Shown: positions 14,754 through 23,018 of the stretch, piece after piece
How the letters are laid out: every line of letters starts with the position of its first letter
How positions within the stretch are numbered: the stretch's first letter is position 1
NCBI GenBank assembly: GCA_900546345.1
Contig: URCI01000013.1
Coordinates: 1-57,977, forward strand
Direction of reading: 5' to 3'
DNA: 57,977 nucleotides
Origin: an uncultured Prevotella sp.
GTDB taxonomy: Bacteria > Bacteroidota > Bacteroidia > Bacteroidales > Bacteroidaceae
Position numbers and translations under genes: made by a program
Notes under the pieces: model-generated
What the model was told of the DNA's origin: nothing
Seen by the model: the letters and a program-made list of their open reading frames with translations, nothing else
The model's database searches: none

Positions 14754-16778
14754 TTACCAGATGTGAGCACGCTTGTTCTTGGGCAAGAACAGCTTGTCGC
14801 CCTTCTTCACGCCGAAGGCCTTGTACCAGGCGTCGATCTGTGGCAGAGCGGCATTGACACGTGCCATGTTGGGAGAGTGGACATCAACGGTGATGAGGTA
14901 TTTGATGACCTCCGGGGTCATGTTAGAAGCCCAGACGCGTGCCCAGGCGAGGAAGAAGCGCTGCTCGGGCGTGAAACCGTCGATGGTGGTAAGTGGATGC
15001 TTCTTCATGCTGTTTTGCAGGGCAGTGAAGGCGATGTTGAGTCCACCATTATCACCGATGTTCTCACCGAGGGTCTGCTCACCGTTGATCTTCACGCCGG
15101 GGAGGACCTCAAACTGCGAGAAGTAATTGGCAAGGGTCTTCGTGCGTGCCACGAAGTTTTTCTTGTCCTGAGCCGTCCACCAGTCGTGCTGATTGCCGTT
15201 CTTGTCGAACTGTGAGCCCTGGTCGTCGAAGCCGTGGCTCATCTCGTGTCCGATGACTCCGCCGATGGCACCATAGTTCACGGCATCGTCAGCGTTGGGA
15301 TCGAAGAAAGGCGGCTGCAGGATAGCAGCGGGGAAGCAGATCTCGTTGGTCGTCGGGTTGTAGTAGGCGTTGATGGTCTGCGGAGTCATGCCCCACTCGC
15401 TCTTGTCCACCTTCTTGTTGACCTTCTCGGCAATTTCCTTGTCGACGGCCCAGCGTGCGATGCGCTGCAGATTCTCGTAGAGGCTCAGCGAGTCAACGAC
15501 CTGCAGTCCACTGTAGTCTTTCCACTTGTCGGGATAACCGATCTTGATGATGAAGTTCTGGAGCTTGTCTTTGGCTTGTGCTTTCGTGGCCGGTCCCATC
15601 CAAGTAGCAGCGTCGATGCGCTGAGCGAGTGCCGTCTGGAGGTTATGCACGAGGTTGAGCATCTTCTTCTTGGAGCTCTCGGGGAAGTACTTCTCGACAT
15701 AGAGCTTGCCGATGGCCTCACCGAGTGTACCGCTGACCAGGCTTACGGCACGCTTCCAGCGCGGACGGTCCTGCTTGACACCGCTCAGCGCGGCACCGAG
15801 CTGGAAGGCCTCCTTGCGGAAAGCGTCACTAAGCTGACTGGCAGCTCCGCTGATGACCTTGGCCTCGGCATAGGTCTTCAGAGCCTCAAGCGGCGTGTTG
15901 GCCAGGATCTTCTCCACCTCGTGGATCGGTTCGGGCTGCGCCACGTCGATGCTGTCGATGGCGGGCATGCCACTGGCCAGAAGCACGTTGCCCCAGTCGA
16001 TGCCGGGGAACTGGTCGACGAGCTCGGTATAGCTCATCTTATGATAGTTGCCGTCGATGTCGCGCAGCTTCACCTCGTCGTAGCTGGCCTTGGCGATCTC
16101 GGTCTCAATGTCGAGCACCTGCTGCATCTTGCTCTTGGCAGTAGCCTCATCGTTGCCCACGAGTTGGAAGAGATGGGTCAGATAGGTCTTGTAGGCCTCG
16201 AGCACCTTCTTCTTGTCGGGATCGTCAGAGACATAATAGTCGCGTGTGCCGAGTCCGAGTCCGCCCTGCCCGATGGCAACAAGGTTCCATGCGGCGTTGC
16301 GCTGGTCAGCGTCCACGCCAATGCCATACATCATCGTGCCCTCGCCGTTGCGGTCGAGTGCTGCGGTGACGATCTGATACTCTCTTGCGTTCTTGATGGC
16401 GGCGATGCGGTCGAGGGTTGGCTTCAGTGGAGCCCATCCCTCGCGGTTGAGGCGTACGCTGTCCATCATCAGATTGTAGAGCGATCCGATCTTTTGTCCG
16501 GGCGTGCCCTGCTTCTGTGGATGATTGGCATACTGGAGGATGAGTTCCTGGATACGCTTCTGGTTGAGTTCGCTGAGGTCGACGAAAGCCCCGTTCTCAG
16601 AATGCTCGGCATCGAGCGGGTGGCTCTTGAGCCATCCGCCGGCAGCGTAGTGGTAGAAGTCGTCGCCGGGTCGCACGGACGTGTCGAGATTGCTTTTGTC
16701 AATGCCCGACACGGGAGCCTGAGCAAAGGCACCTGTGAAGGCCAGGGCCAGGCTGAGTAATACGATTTGTCTTTTCAT
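14754..16778 (-). CDS. pepO: M13-family zinc endopeptidase (PepO / neprilysin-like)
   Basis: A secreted or periplasmic metallopeptidase of family M13, which cleaves oligopeptides. The 674-residue protein starts MKRQIVLLSLALAFTGAFAQ, a clear signal peptide with a cut after AFA. Family marks are DDFYHYAAGGWLKSHPLDAE near residue 40 and the zinc motif HExxH in GGVIGHEMSHGFDDQGSQFD near residue 515. The downstream ligand glutamate is in GENIGDNGGLNIA, where the usual ENIAD is ENIGD, and the C-terminus ends in a lysine-rich tail. It lies 45 nt after the MATE exporter gene on the same strand and may share its transcript. No truncation is seen. Confidence 0.94.
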   Translation of the reverse strand: MKRQIVLLSLALAFTGAFAQAPVSGIDKSNLDTSVRPGDDFYHYAAGGWLKSHPLDAEHSENGAFVDLSELNQKRIQELILQYANHPQKQGTPGQKIGSLYNLMMDSVRLNREGWAPLKPTLDRIAAIKNAREYQIVTAALDRNGEGTMMYGIGVDADQRNAAWNLVAIGQGGLGLGTRDYYVSDDPDKKKVLEAYKTYLTHLFQLVGNDEATAKSKMQQVLDIETEIAKASYDEVKLRDIDGNYHKMSYTELVDQFPGIDWGNVLLASGMPAIDSIDVAQPEPIHEVEKILANTPLEALKTYAEAKVISGAASQLSDAFRKEAFQLGAALSGVKQDRPRWKRAVSLVSGTLGEAIGKLYVEKYFPESSKKKMLNLVHNLQTALAQRIDAATWMGPATKAQAKDKLQNFIIKIGYPDKWKDYSGLQVVDSLSLYENLQRIARWAVDKEIAEKVNKKVDKSEWGMTPQTINAYYNPTTNEICFPAAILQPPFFDPNADDAVNYGAIGGVIGHEMSHGFDDQGSQFDKNGNQHDWWTAQDKKNFVARTKTLANYFSQFEVLPGVKINGEQTLGENIGDNGGLNIAFTALQNSMKKHPLTTIDGFTPEQRFFLAWARVWASNMTPEVIKYLITVDVHSPNMARVNAALPQIDAWYKAFGVKKGDKLFLPKNKRAHIW

Positions 16779-16823
16779 GGTTACTAAATAATTATATAAT
16801 TAAAAACCGAAGATTCTCATGAT

Positions 16824-18266
16824 CTATTCTGCGGAAGCCTTTTGTTTGCCGATCTGGTCGATCCATCGCCCACGTGCGATCCTGACCAGGAAGATGCTGC
16901 CACGGAAGGTGAGTTCCAGTGCCATGGCCACCCACACACCCACAAGGCCATAGTGCTGGGACAAGGCATAGGCAAGCGTCAGGCGCACACACCACATCGA
17001 GGCGAGATTCATTACGGCTGGCTTGAGCGTGTCACCAGCGCCAAGACATACTCTGAACGCCACAATACTGGCAGCAAAGAAAGGCTCGGCGAAGGCTTCG
17101 ATGCGAAGCACACGGGTACCCAACTCGCGAATGGCTTCCACCGGCGTGAGGAAGCCGATCATCTCGGGAGCGAAGACATACATCACCACACCCATCACCG
17201 CCATCACTGCCATGCCCAGCCCGATCGTCATCCATGCAAAACTGCGACAGAGATCACGCCGACCGGCACCAAAGGTCTGTCCGACAAGGGTAGAGGCGGC
17301 GTCGCCAATACCATAACCAGGCATGTAGCACAGACTCTCGGCAGTGACAGCAAACGAGTTGGCGGCAATCGACACATTGCCCAAGGGGGCTACGATCATC
17401 GTGGAGACGATCTGCGCGCCATTCATCAACACATACTGCAAGGCCATCGGTGCACTGATCTTTATGGCCTGGGAGACATAGGCAGGATGCCAGACAAAGC
17501 GCTCATGGTCGAGATGCCAGGCAAGGATGGGGCTGCGCCGGACATTGAACCACACGAGGATCACCGCCGTGACGGCATAAGCCAGTGCCGTTCCCAGGGC
17601 AGCGCCCTCCACGCGCAAGCCGGCTCCCCACAACGGTATGTCGACGCCCAGCACGCTCACCGTGCGGGACGGAAAAATCAGCAGGAAGTTAAACACCACG
17701 TCGAGCACACAGGCCAGCACTGCGATACTGCTGGGACGACGCATGTCACCGCTCGACTTGAGCATCGCCGATGACAGATTCTCCATCATGAAGAACGGAG
17801 CGGCCAGAGAGAAGATAAGAAAATAGACCGAAGCATCGCGCTGGATGTCACTGCCGCCACCCAACCATCGGGGCAGCGGACCGGCCACGCCACAGGCTAC
17901 CGCCATCAGCAACAGAGAGAAGAAAAAGCAAAAAAGATAGCCGTGCTTCATCACCCGGCGGGCCTGCACAAAATCATTGGCACCAATAAAATGGGCTACC
18001 TGCACGGCAAAACCCATCGACGCGGCTGCTGTCAACGAGCCAAAAAGCCAAGAGGCCGGTTCCACCAGTCCGATGGCTGCACTGGCCTCTGTACCCAAAG
18101 AGCCCACCATCGAGGCATCGATATAAAACATCAGCACGCTGGTGATCTGTGCCAAAATCGAGGGGATACTCAATTCCACGATGAGCCGCAACTTCTCACT
18201 GCCCATCATCGGCGCCCCTTCACGGATCTTGACCAACAAGGCCTCACTCTTCTTATTGCTGAACAT
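16824..18266 (-). CDS. MATE-family multidrug/cation exporter
   Basis: A 480-residue inner-membrane exporter of the multidrug and toxic compound extrusion family, which uses Na+ or H+ gradients to expel cationic compounds. Two repeated halves of six helices are visible, with ELSIPSILAQITSVLMFYID and MVGSLGTEASAAIGLVEPAS at the start of the first half and ISAPMALQYVLMNGAQIVST opening the second. The VGQTFGAGR motif near residue 320 mirrors VAHFIGANDF near residue 90. The N-terminal soluble stretch (about 25 residues) is short. A TTTG-N20-TAACTTTG promoter lies just upstream. pepO follows after 45 nt. The substrate is unknown. Confidence 0.92.
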   Translation of the reverse strand: MFSNKKSEALLVKIREGAPMMGSEKLRLIVELSIPSILAQITSVLMFYIDASMVGSLGTEASAAIGLVEPASWLFGSLTAAASMGFAVQVAHFIGANDFVQARRVMKHGYLFCFFFSLLLMAVACGVAGPLPRWLGGGSDIQRDASVYFLIFSLAAPFFMMENLSSAMLKSSGDMRRPSSIAVLACVLDVVFNFLLIFPSRTVSVLGVDIPLWGAGLRVEGAALGTALAYAVTAVILVWFNVRRSPILAWHLDHERFVWHPAYVSQAIKISAPMALQYVLMNGAQIVSTMIVAPLGNVSIAANSFAVTAESLCYMPGYGIGDAASTLVGQTFGAGRRDLCRSFAWMTIGLGMAVMAVMGVVMYVFAPEMIGFLTPVEAIRELGTRVLRIEAFAEPFFAASIVAFRVCLGAGDTLKPAVMNLASMWCVRLTLAYALSQHYGLVGVWVAMALELTFRGSIFLVRIARGRWIDQIGKQKASAE

Positions 18267-18286
18267 ACTATGCTTCTTTTATACTG

Positions 18287-18318
18287 CAAAGTTACACAGA
18301 ATCCCCCAAATAACCAAA
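18287..18318 (-). promoter_or_regulatory. Promoter of the MATE-pepO unit
   Basis: On the minus strand, -33 TTTG (18315-18318) is separated by 20 bases from -7 TAACTTTG (18287-18294). The -33 element lies inside the T-run of the terminator at 18316-18347, so the upstream transcript ends on top of this promoter. Confidence 0.78.
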
Positions 18319-18347
18319 AAGCGGTGCCCCCTATCCAGGAACACCGC
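18316..18347 (-). terminator. Terminator of the purine-rich transcript
   Basis: GCGGTG (18321-18326) pairs with CACCGC (18342-18347), with a small inner CCT/AGG pairing, and the minus strand continues TTTTTGG. The stem is short, so termination may be partial. Confidence 0.6.
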
Positions 18348-18408
18348 CTCTGTTATATTTATTAATACCTAATTTTCTATGCTAACTCCTCTCAATCAAG
18401 TGGGGGAA

Positions 18409-18492
18409 CTACAGTGTCATACCGTTGTTCTCTGCCCACATCCATGCGGCAGCACTAGCTGCACACATGATACACATCATCATTACGTACAT
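18409..18492 (-). CDS. 27-residue hydrophobic small protein
   Basis: A tiny frame reads MYVMMMCIMCAASAAAWMWA and then seven more residues ending GMTL. It is preceded by GCGAGGTAAAAAG, a usable ribosome site, directly before the ATG at 18492. About 20 of 27 residues are hydrophobic and two are cysteines, so the peptide could span a membrane or act as a leader peptide. It sits at the 3' end of a C-poor, purine-rich transcript that has a good promoter (18953-18983) and a terminator. No known family is recognised. It does not match the Bacteroidetes smalltalk-type small proteins I know. Translation is unproven. Confidence 0.5.
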   Translation of the reverse strand: MYVMMMCIMCAASAAAWMWAENNGMTL

Positions 18493-18946
18493 CTTTTTAC
18501 CTCGCTTTCTCTTTAAACTATCAATCTTTCTACTTTTCTTCTACTTTTACCATCTACTGCCGTCATCCTGAAATCCGTCATCCTGTCTGCTATCCTTCTT
18601 CGACAATCTTTTATTACTACCTTCGGAACCTTCTACCTTCTCTTCACTTCTCTGACTAATACCCTGTTGACGTAACTAATACCCGATTCTACTAATACCT
18701 TTCTCTGTCTTACTAACACCTATTATTTTCCTGAATCTATCTTTCTTCTTACCTTTTCTGAACCAATCTTTCACCTATTCTTTATATCCTGAATCATCTT
18801 CTACCTGTTGTCCAGAATCATCTTCTACCTGACGTTCTCTCTATTTTTCTACTAACGTCGCTATCCTACAAACTGATTACCTCGTATATTTCTCTCAACT
18901 TTTCAAATATCTCTTGATGGCCTTGCGGACATCCTTTGTTCTTTTG
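18493..18946 (-). ncRNA. Putative long purine-rich leader or RNA
   Basis: Between the promoter at 18953-18983 and the small ORF, the minus strand is almost entirely A and G with some T and very few C. Short repeats occur: CAGGTAGAAGATGATTC twice with period 24, CAGGATGACGG twice with period 15, and GGTATTAGT three to four times with period 21 or 16. No start codon opens a long frame. One frame, the same as the 27-codon ORF, reads acidic repeats (VEDDSG, QDDG) but is broken by several TAG/TAA/TGA stops. It is either a decayed coding region or an unstructured RNA. Confidence 0.45.
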
Positions 18947-18952
18947 ACACTG

Positions 18953-18983
18953 CAAAGATAGGAGGATTTTCGCAATGCCGCAA
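18953..18983 (-). promoter_or_regulatory. Promoter of the purine-rich transcript
   Basis: On the minus strand, TTGC (18980-18983) lies 19 bases upstream of -7 TATCTTTG (18953-18960). Transcription would start near 18946 and run left through the purine-rich region and the 27-codon ORF to the terminator at about 18320. Confidence 0.7.
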
Positions 18984-19140
18984 CGATTGCGATGCCATTT
19001 TTACGCAAAAATAGGGGATTTTTGACTTATATCAAGAATATGTGTGCGCACACAGCCAACAAACAGACAATAAGGGGCATGCAATCGTTTGCATACTGTT
19101 CCGCCAGAGGAAAGGGCGTTACGACCGGAAAACAAATACA
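18984..19140. other. Intergenic stretch without recognisable features
   Basis: This completes the 974-base gap between the MATE gene and the FKBP gene. Apart from the purine-rich unit on its left and the long hairpin terminator on its right, I see only short frames and a GCAAT/ATTGC hairpin near 18972-18990. Confidence 0.5.
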
Positions 19141-19220
19141 AAAAAAGCCATGCCCCGGTGCTTTCCTGCGTCCTACACCTTATTTATATATAGGACATTG
19201 GGAAAGCACCGGGGCATGGC
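19141..19220 (-). terminator. Terminator of glyS-FKBP with a 20-bp perfect stem
   Basis: The 20-base arms at 19147-19166 and 19201-19220 (GCCATGCCCCGG...) are perfectly complementary. An inner stem GTCCTA/TAGGAC lies in the loop, and the minus strand continues TTTTTTTG. It is unusually long for a terminator and probably very strong. Confidence 0.88.
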
Positions 19221-19240
19221 CCTAAAAATCTTCTTCCCGT

Positions 19241-19879
19241 CTACTTCCAGTCAGGTACTTTCTTGCCCACTGGATAGAAAGCCGCCAGTTTGATATCAAA
19301 GATCAGCGTGGAACAAGCGGGGATAGTGCTCTGAGCCGATTCGCCGTAGCCAAGGGTATAGGGGATATACACCTCCCAGTGGTCACCGACATGCATGTTT
19401 TGCAATGCCGTGGAAAAGCCGTCAACGACACCGCTGATAGCGAACTTTGCCGGTGTGGCCTCCTCCATGGAGATGGCGTTGCCCAGTGAAGAATCAAACT
19501 GATAGCCCTCGGGATAAGAGGCTGTGGGAATCAACCGCCCGACGTAGTGACAGCGCACCGTGTCGGTGTAGATGGGGCTGACAGTTCCGGCACCTTTATC
19601 CTTCACGTGCACGACGATGTATCCAGTGCTCTTCGACTGCAAGGTATCCTCAAGGCTCCAGCTCTTGATGATCTTCCAATTGGTGTTGCCGGCCTTGACG
19701 CTATCCTGCGCCTTGGCGTAGAGCGCATCCCAGTACACCGTGTTCTTATTCTGCCAATCGTCAAACTCCGAACTGGTGTCGTCGCTCTCCGAACAGGCGG
19801 CAAAGAGCAGGCTGCCTGCCACAACGGCAAGCAGTGCCCCACTCCATTTCTTTATGACGCGCTTGATGTCGATGTTCAT
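19241..19879 (-). CDS. FKBP-type peptidyl-prolyl isomerase lipoprotein
   Basis: A 212-residue envelope lipoprotein with an FKBP-type prolyl isomerase domain, expected to help fold exported proteins. The N-terminus has a basic start (MNIDIKRVIKKW), a hydrophobic stretch, and the lipobox LLFAAC followed by acidic residues (SESDD), as in surface-directed Bacteroidetes lipoproteins. The FKBP domain occupies the C-terminal half: DTVRCHYVGRL, FDSSLGN, the flap segment VVDGFSTALQNMHVGDHWEV, and IPYTLGYGES, all close to family consensus. It begins 19 nt after glyS and both probably share one transcript ending at the strong hairpin at 19141-19220. Confidence 0.9.
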   Translation of the reverse strand: MNIDIKRVIKKWSGALLAVVAGSLLFAACSESDDTSSEFDDWQNKNTVYWDALYAKAQDSVKAGNTNWKIIKSWSLEDTLQSKSTGYIVVHVKDKGAGTVSPIYTDTVRCHYVGRLIPTASYPEGYQFDSSLGNAISMEEATPAKFAISGVVDGFSTALQNMHVGDHWEVYIPYTLGYGESAQSTIPACSTLIFDIKLAAFYPVGKKVPDWK

Positions 19880-19898
19880 TCTTTACCTGTTGTGTGAT

Positions 19899-21467
19899 TT
19901 ACTTGTCAAGGCCTTCAATCTCCTTGCTGAGTTTCTTCAGCACGCTGGTGATGCTCACGCGATCCTCGATGATCTCGCGCAACTTCTCCACGGGCACACG
20001 CTCCTGCTGCATCGAGTCGCGATAGCGCAGGGTGACGGTGTTATCCTCCAGTGTCTGTCCGTCAACGGTGACACAGAACGGTGTGCCGATGGCATCCTGG
20101 CGGCGATAACGCTTACCGATAGAATCCTTGGCCTCGATATGTGTAGTAAAGTGGAACTTCAGATCGTTAACGATCTCCTGAGCCTTCTCGGGCAGTCCAT
20201 CCTTATTGACAAGCGGCAGCACAGCGCACTTGATAGGAGCCAAGGCCTCAGGCAAGTGCAGCACGACGCGGCTGGAACCGTTCTCGAGTTTCTCCTCCTC
20301 GTAGGAGTGGCACATCACGCTGAGGAACATGCGATCCACGCCGATGGAAGTCTCCACGTCGTAAGGCACGTAGCTCTCATTGGTGTCGGGGTCGAAGTAG
20401 CGCATCTTCGTGCCGCTGAACTTCTCGTGCTGGCTCAGGTCGTAATTGGTACGGCTGTGGATACCTTCGACCTCCTTGAAGCCGAACGGCATCTTGAACT
20501 CGATGTCGGTGGCAGCGTTGGCGTAGAAGGCGAGCTTCTCGTGGTCGTGGTAGCGATAGTTGTCGTTGCCCATACCCAGAGCCTCGTGCCAGGCCAGACG
20601 GGCTTTCTTCCAGTACTCAAACCACTTCATCTCAGTACCGGGCTGGCAGAAGAACTGCATCTCCATCTGCTCGAACTCACGCATACGGAACACAAACTGG
20701 CGGGCTACGATTTCGTTGCGGAAAGCCTTACCGATCTGTGCGATACCAAACGGCAGTTTCTGACGCGTGGTCTTCTGCACGTTGAGGAAGTTGACAAAGA
20801 TGCCTTGGGCAGTCTCAGGGCGAAGATATACCTTACTGGTGGCACCAGCAGTGGAACCAAACTCCGTGGAGAACATCAAGTTGAACTGACGCACATCGGT
20901 CCAGTTCTTCGTACCACTGATCGGATCCACGATGCCCTCGTCGAGAATGATCTGCTTCAACTCTTCAAGGTCGGGTCCCTGCATGGCCTCGGTGTAGCGG
21001 GCATGTAGCTCATCACGCTTCTTCTGATGCTCGAGGACGCGGGGATTGGTCTCGCGGAACTTCTTCTCGTCGAAGGCGTCACCAAACTTCTTGGCGGCTT
21101 TCTTCACCTCCTTGTCGATCTTCTCCTCGTATTTGGCGATCTGATCCTCGATGAGCACATCTGCACGATAGCGTTTCTTCGAGTCGCGGTTATCGATCAA
21201 AGGATCATTGAAAGCATCCACGTGTCCACTGGCCTTCCACACGGTAGGGTTCATGAAGATGGCGGCATCAATACCCACGATATTGTTGTGAAGAAGCACC
21301 ATGCTGTCCCACCAGTACTTCTTGATATTGTTTTTCAGTTCTACACCGTTTGGTCCGTAATCATAGACGGCTGCGAGTCCGTCAGGATAAATGTCTGAAC
21401 TGGGGAATACGAAACCGTATTCCTTGCAATGACTCACAATCTTCTTGAATACATCTTCTTGTGCCAT
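19899..21467 (-). CDS. glyS: Glycyl-tRNA synthetase, homodimeric type
   Basis: Charges tRNA-Gly with glycine. The 522-residue single-chain enzyme is of the eukaryote/archaea-like homodimeric class II type rather than the alpha2beta2 type. Visible features are YGFVFPSSDIYPDGLAAVYD at the N-terminus, and motif 2 regions around FNLMFSTEFGSTAG, VYLRPETAQGIFVNFLNVQK and GIAQIGKAFRNEIVARQFVF. SIGVDRMFLSVMCHSYEEEK is motif 3, and a C-terminal anticodon-binding domain follows (LPEALAPIKCAVLPL onward). Length fits the type. A TAACTTTG -7 box lies at 21502-21509. The downstream FKBP gene is 19 nt away. Confidence 0.97.
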   Translation of the reverse strand: MAQEDVFKKIVSHCKEYGFVFPSSDIYPDGLAAVYDYGPNGVELKNNIKKYWWDSMVLLHNNIVGIDAAIFMNPTVWKASGHVDAFNDPLIDNRDSKKRYRADVLIEDQIAKYEEKIDKEVKKAAKKFGDAFDEKKFRETNPRVLEHQKKRDELHARYTEAMQGPDLEELKQIILDEGIVDPISGTKNWTDVRQFNLMFSTEFGSTAGATSKVYLRPETAQGIFVNFLNVQKTTRQKLPFGIAQIGKAFRNEIVARQFVFRMREFEQMEMQFFCQPGTEMKWFEYWKKARLAWHEALGMGNDNYRYHDHEKLAFYANAATDIEFKMPFGFKEVEGIHSRTNYDLSQHEKFSGTKMRYFDPDTNESYVPYDVETSIGVDRMFLSVMCHSYEEEKLENGSSRVVLHLPEALAPIKCAVLPLVNKDGLPEKAQEIVNDLKFHFTTHIEAKDSIGKRYRRQDAIGTPFCVTVDGQTLEDNTVTLRYRDSMQQERVPVEKLREIIEDRVSITSVLKKLSKEIEGLDK

Positions 21468-21501
21468 GATTCTTTTTATTTCTAAAAATTATACTTTCGT
21501 G

Positions 21502-21509
21502 CAAAGTTA
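21502..21509 (-). promoter_or_regulatory. glyS promoter -7 box
   Basis: TAACTTTG on the minus strand, 35 bases upstream of the glyS ATG. The -33 element is not clear-cut. Confidence 0.6.
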
Positions 21510-21564
21510 CAGCTTTTTCTTTAATTTACTCGTTCCGAGAGCGTTAAATATCAGAAAAAGAATA

Positions 21565-21598
21565 CATCCTAACCACTCAGCAAGGAGCAGTTAGGATG
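21565..21598 (-). terminator. Terminator after tRNA-Leu
   Basis: CATCCTAAC (21565-21573) pairs with GTTAGGATG (21590-21598), and the minus strand then runs TATTCTTTTTC. It separates the tRNA transcript from glyS. Confidence 0.75.
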
Positions 21599-21606
21599 AT
21601 CTGTAG

Positions 21607-21688
21607 TGCGCCTGACAGGACTCGAACCTGCACTGCGTGAGCAACTAGATCCTAAGTCTAGCGCGTCTACCAATTCCGCCACAGGCGC
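21607..21688 (-). tRNA. tRNA-Leu (anticodon UAG)
   Basis: An 82-nt tRNA on the minus strand. Acceptor GCGCCTG pairs with CAGGCGC, with discriminator A; no CCA is encoded. The D-arm contains GGAATTGGTAGACGC. The anticodon stem CTAGA/TCTAG holds the loop CTTAGGA, giving anticodon UAG for CUN leucine codons. A long variable arm (class II) precedes the T-loop GGTTCGAGTCC. All parts are consistent with tRNA-Leu. Confidence 0.96.
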
Positions 21689-21752
21689 ATATTGCTTGCA
21701 AAGATACACATTTTTTTCTATATGGCAAGCACTATTTCCAGAAAAGTGGTTG

Positions 21753-22757
21753 TCAACACACGCAAAGGGCCTGAGCCATCTCGTTTAGACTCAAGCACTG
21801 ATTACGCCGAATGGTCGTATGCGTGTTGTGATGCGCCCAAGGGGCTAAGAGCAACAGGCGGCCGTCGGCACAGGCCTGCATCGAGCGGCCAACGGGCTTG
21901 GAGTAGTCGGTGAAGCCGTTCTCACGGAGGTGGATGAGAGAACAACCCCGAAGAAACAAGCTGCGCATGATGGTCTTCTCACCCGGTGAGATGCTCGGCG
22001 AGATGAAGACCACACCACGGGCTGCGTCTTTCAGGCACTGCTGGCGCTGGGCTTCGATCTGTTCGGCCGTGAGACTGCGTGAGCACTGCACAACTTTCTT
22101 TTCGGGATAGTCGAGAAGGAAGCGGTTGCCGATGGCGGAGAAACAATAGCCGGCATATTCAAAGTTGTGCTGCACGCGGAAGAGATCACGGTGCTCGCGT
22201 TTCATCATCAGCCGGTAAGGGTTGTCGTGAAGATAGCGACGCCACCGCTCCATCTGTCCTTCATTCTTCAGCAGGCGGTCGTTGTAGCCGAGCTGCCAGA
22301 GCATATTACCGTCTTTGTGGTGTTGTTCCTTAGGATTCTCCTCTTCATGCAGGATGATACGGCGAAAGGCTGCGTTGCACGATTTCTTAAAGCCACCGAC
22401 GACATTTCCGAGATGCCGTTCCATCCTCTCATGGACAAAGAGGATGCCATGCAGGTGGTCGGGCATAAGTTGGAAGTCGACAAGAGAGATCTCTGGCACG
22501 AAGTCGGGGATATGATGCCAGGCCTCCACGACAGCCTGCCCTAAAGGACTAGGCACGATATGGGGATAGTCGAGGGTATTGCGGGGAGCCGCGGTATGGC
22601 CTACCACCTCGCCAAGCCATGGATAGCGGTTGACCGTGGTCAGCGTCAGCAAGTAGATACGGCGCGAGTGATAGTCGTTGAAGGGGGCGCGACGCAGCAT
22701 GGAAGGCTTCAGAGGACCGGCAAAGGGTTTGTGCTTTCGGTATTGTTCCTCACTCAT
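21753..22757 (-). CDS. REP-associated tyrosine transposase (RAYT, Y1/HuH)-like protein
   Basis: A 334-residue protein whose N-terminal half is an IS200/IS605-like HuH transposase. The metal-binding HxH sits in FQLMPDHLHGILFV, followed by GNVVGGFKKSCNAAF, and the catalytic-tyrosine helix in WRRYLHDNPYRLMM. RAYT proteins nick single-stranded DNA at REP hairpins and are usually single-copy domesticated genes without flanking inverted ends, as here. The C-terminal half (about residues 215-334) contains a segment VVFISPSISPGEKTIMRSLF and may be a second nucleic-acid-linked domain common in Bacteroidales versions; I cannot name it firmly. GC-rich hairpins lie just upstream at 22824-22972. It converges on nothing: the tRNA-Leu follows on the same strand. 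Confidence 0.82.
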   Translation of the reverse strand: MSEEQYRKHKPFAGPLKPSMLRRAPFNDYHSRRIYLLTLTTVNRYPWLGEVVGHTAAPRNTLDYPHIVPSPLGQAVVEAWHHIPDFVPEISLVDFQLMPDHLHGILFVHERMERHLGNVVGGFKKSCNAAFRRIILHEEENPKEQHHKDGNMLWQLGYNDRLLKNEGQMERWRRYLHDNPYRLMMKREHRDLFRVQHNFEYAGYCFSAIGNRFLLDYPEKKVVQCSRSLTAEQIEAQRQQCLKDAARGVVFISPSISPGEKTIMRSLFLRGCSLIHLRENGFTDYSKPVGRSMQACADGRLLLLAPWAHHNTHTTIRRNQCLSLNEMAQALCVC

Positions 22758-22823
22758 AGGCAGGGTAGATTAAAGAAAGGCAAAAGATTGAAAACAAGGG
22801 ATACTAAGGAAGAAAAGGAAGGA

Positions 22824-22972
22824 CTTCGCCACAGGCGAAGCAAACGCAACGGCTCTCGCGGAAAGCCCGCACCTCAAGAGCAGCAGGGCGCCGCCAAAGG
22901 GCCAAGAGCAGGGCCAGAAGGCAGGGGGCGTTTTTGCGTTAGCGGTTCGGTTTGCCTTGGCTGTGCCAAGGC
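22824..22972. repeat. REP-like hairpins beside the RAYT gene
   Basis: Perfect hairpins CTTCGCC-ACA-GGCGAAG (22824-22840) and GCCTTGG-CTGTG-CCAAGGC (22954-22972) flank a GC-rich, repeat-like 110-base segment between asd and the RAYT gene. Their place next to a RAYT gene makes REP substrates plausible; other genomic copies were not checked. Confidence 0.5.
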
Positions 22973-23018
22973 TTTGTCTCAGGCTCTGTCGCCGCTCCCT
23001 GCTTTCCGACTTTGCTCC

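Noticed and set aside
14597..14857. 86-codon ORF in the pepO-dnaK gap
   Set aside because: Its second half overlaps the pepO 3' end on the other strand, and the first half looks like random translated sequence.
15234..16760. 508-codon frame antisense to pepO
   Set aside because: Fully overlaps a well-supported gene on the other strand and shows no domain.
18560..18831. CRISPR-like array in the repeat-rich pyrimidine tract
   Set aside because: Repeats are short, of differing period (24, 21, 16, 15) and not separated by unique spacers of constant size; no cas genes are nearby.
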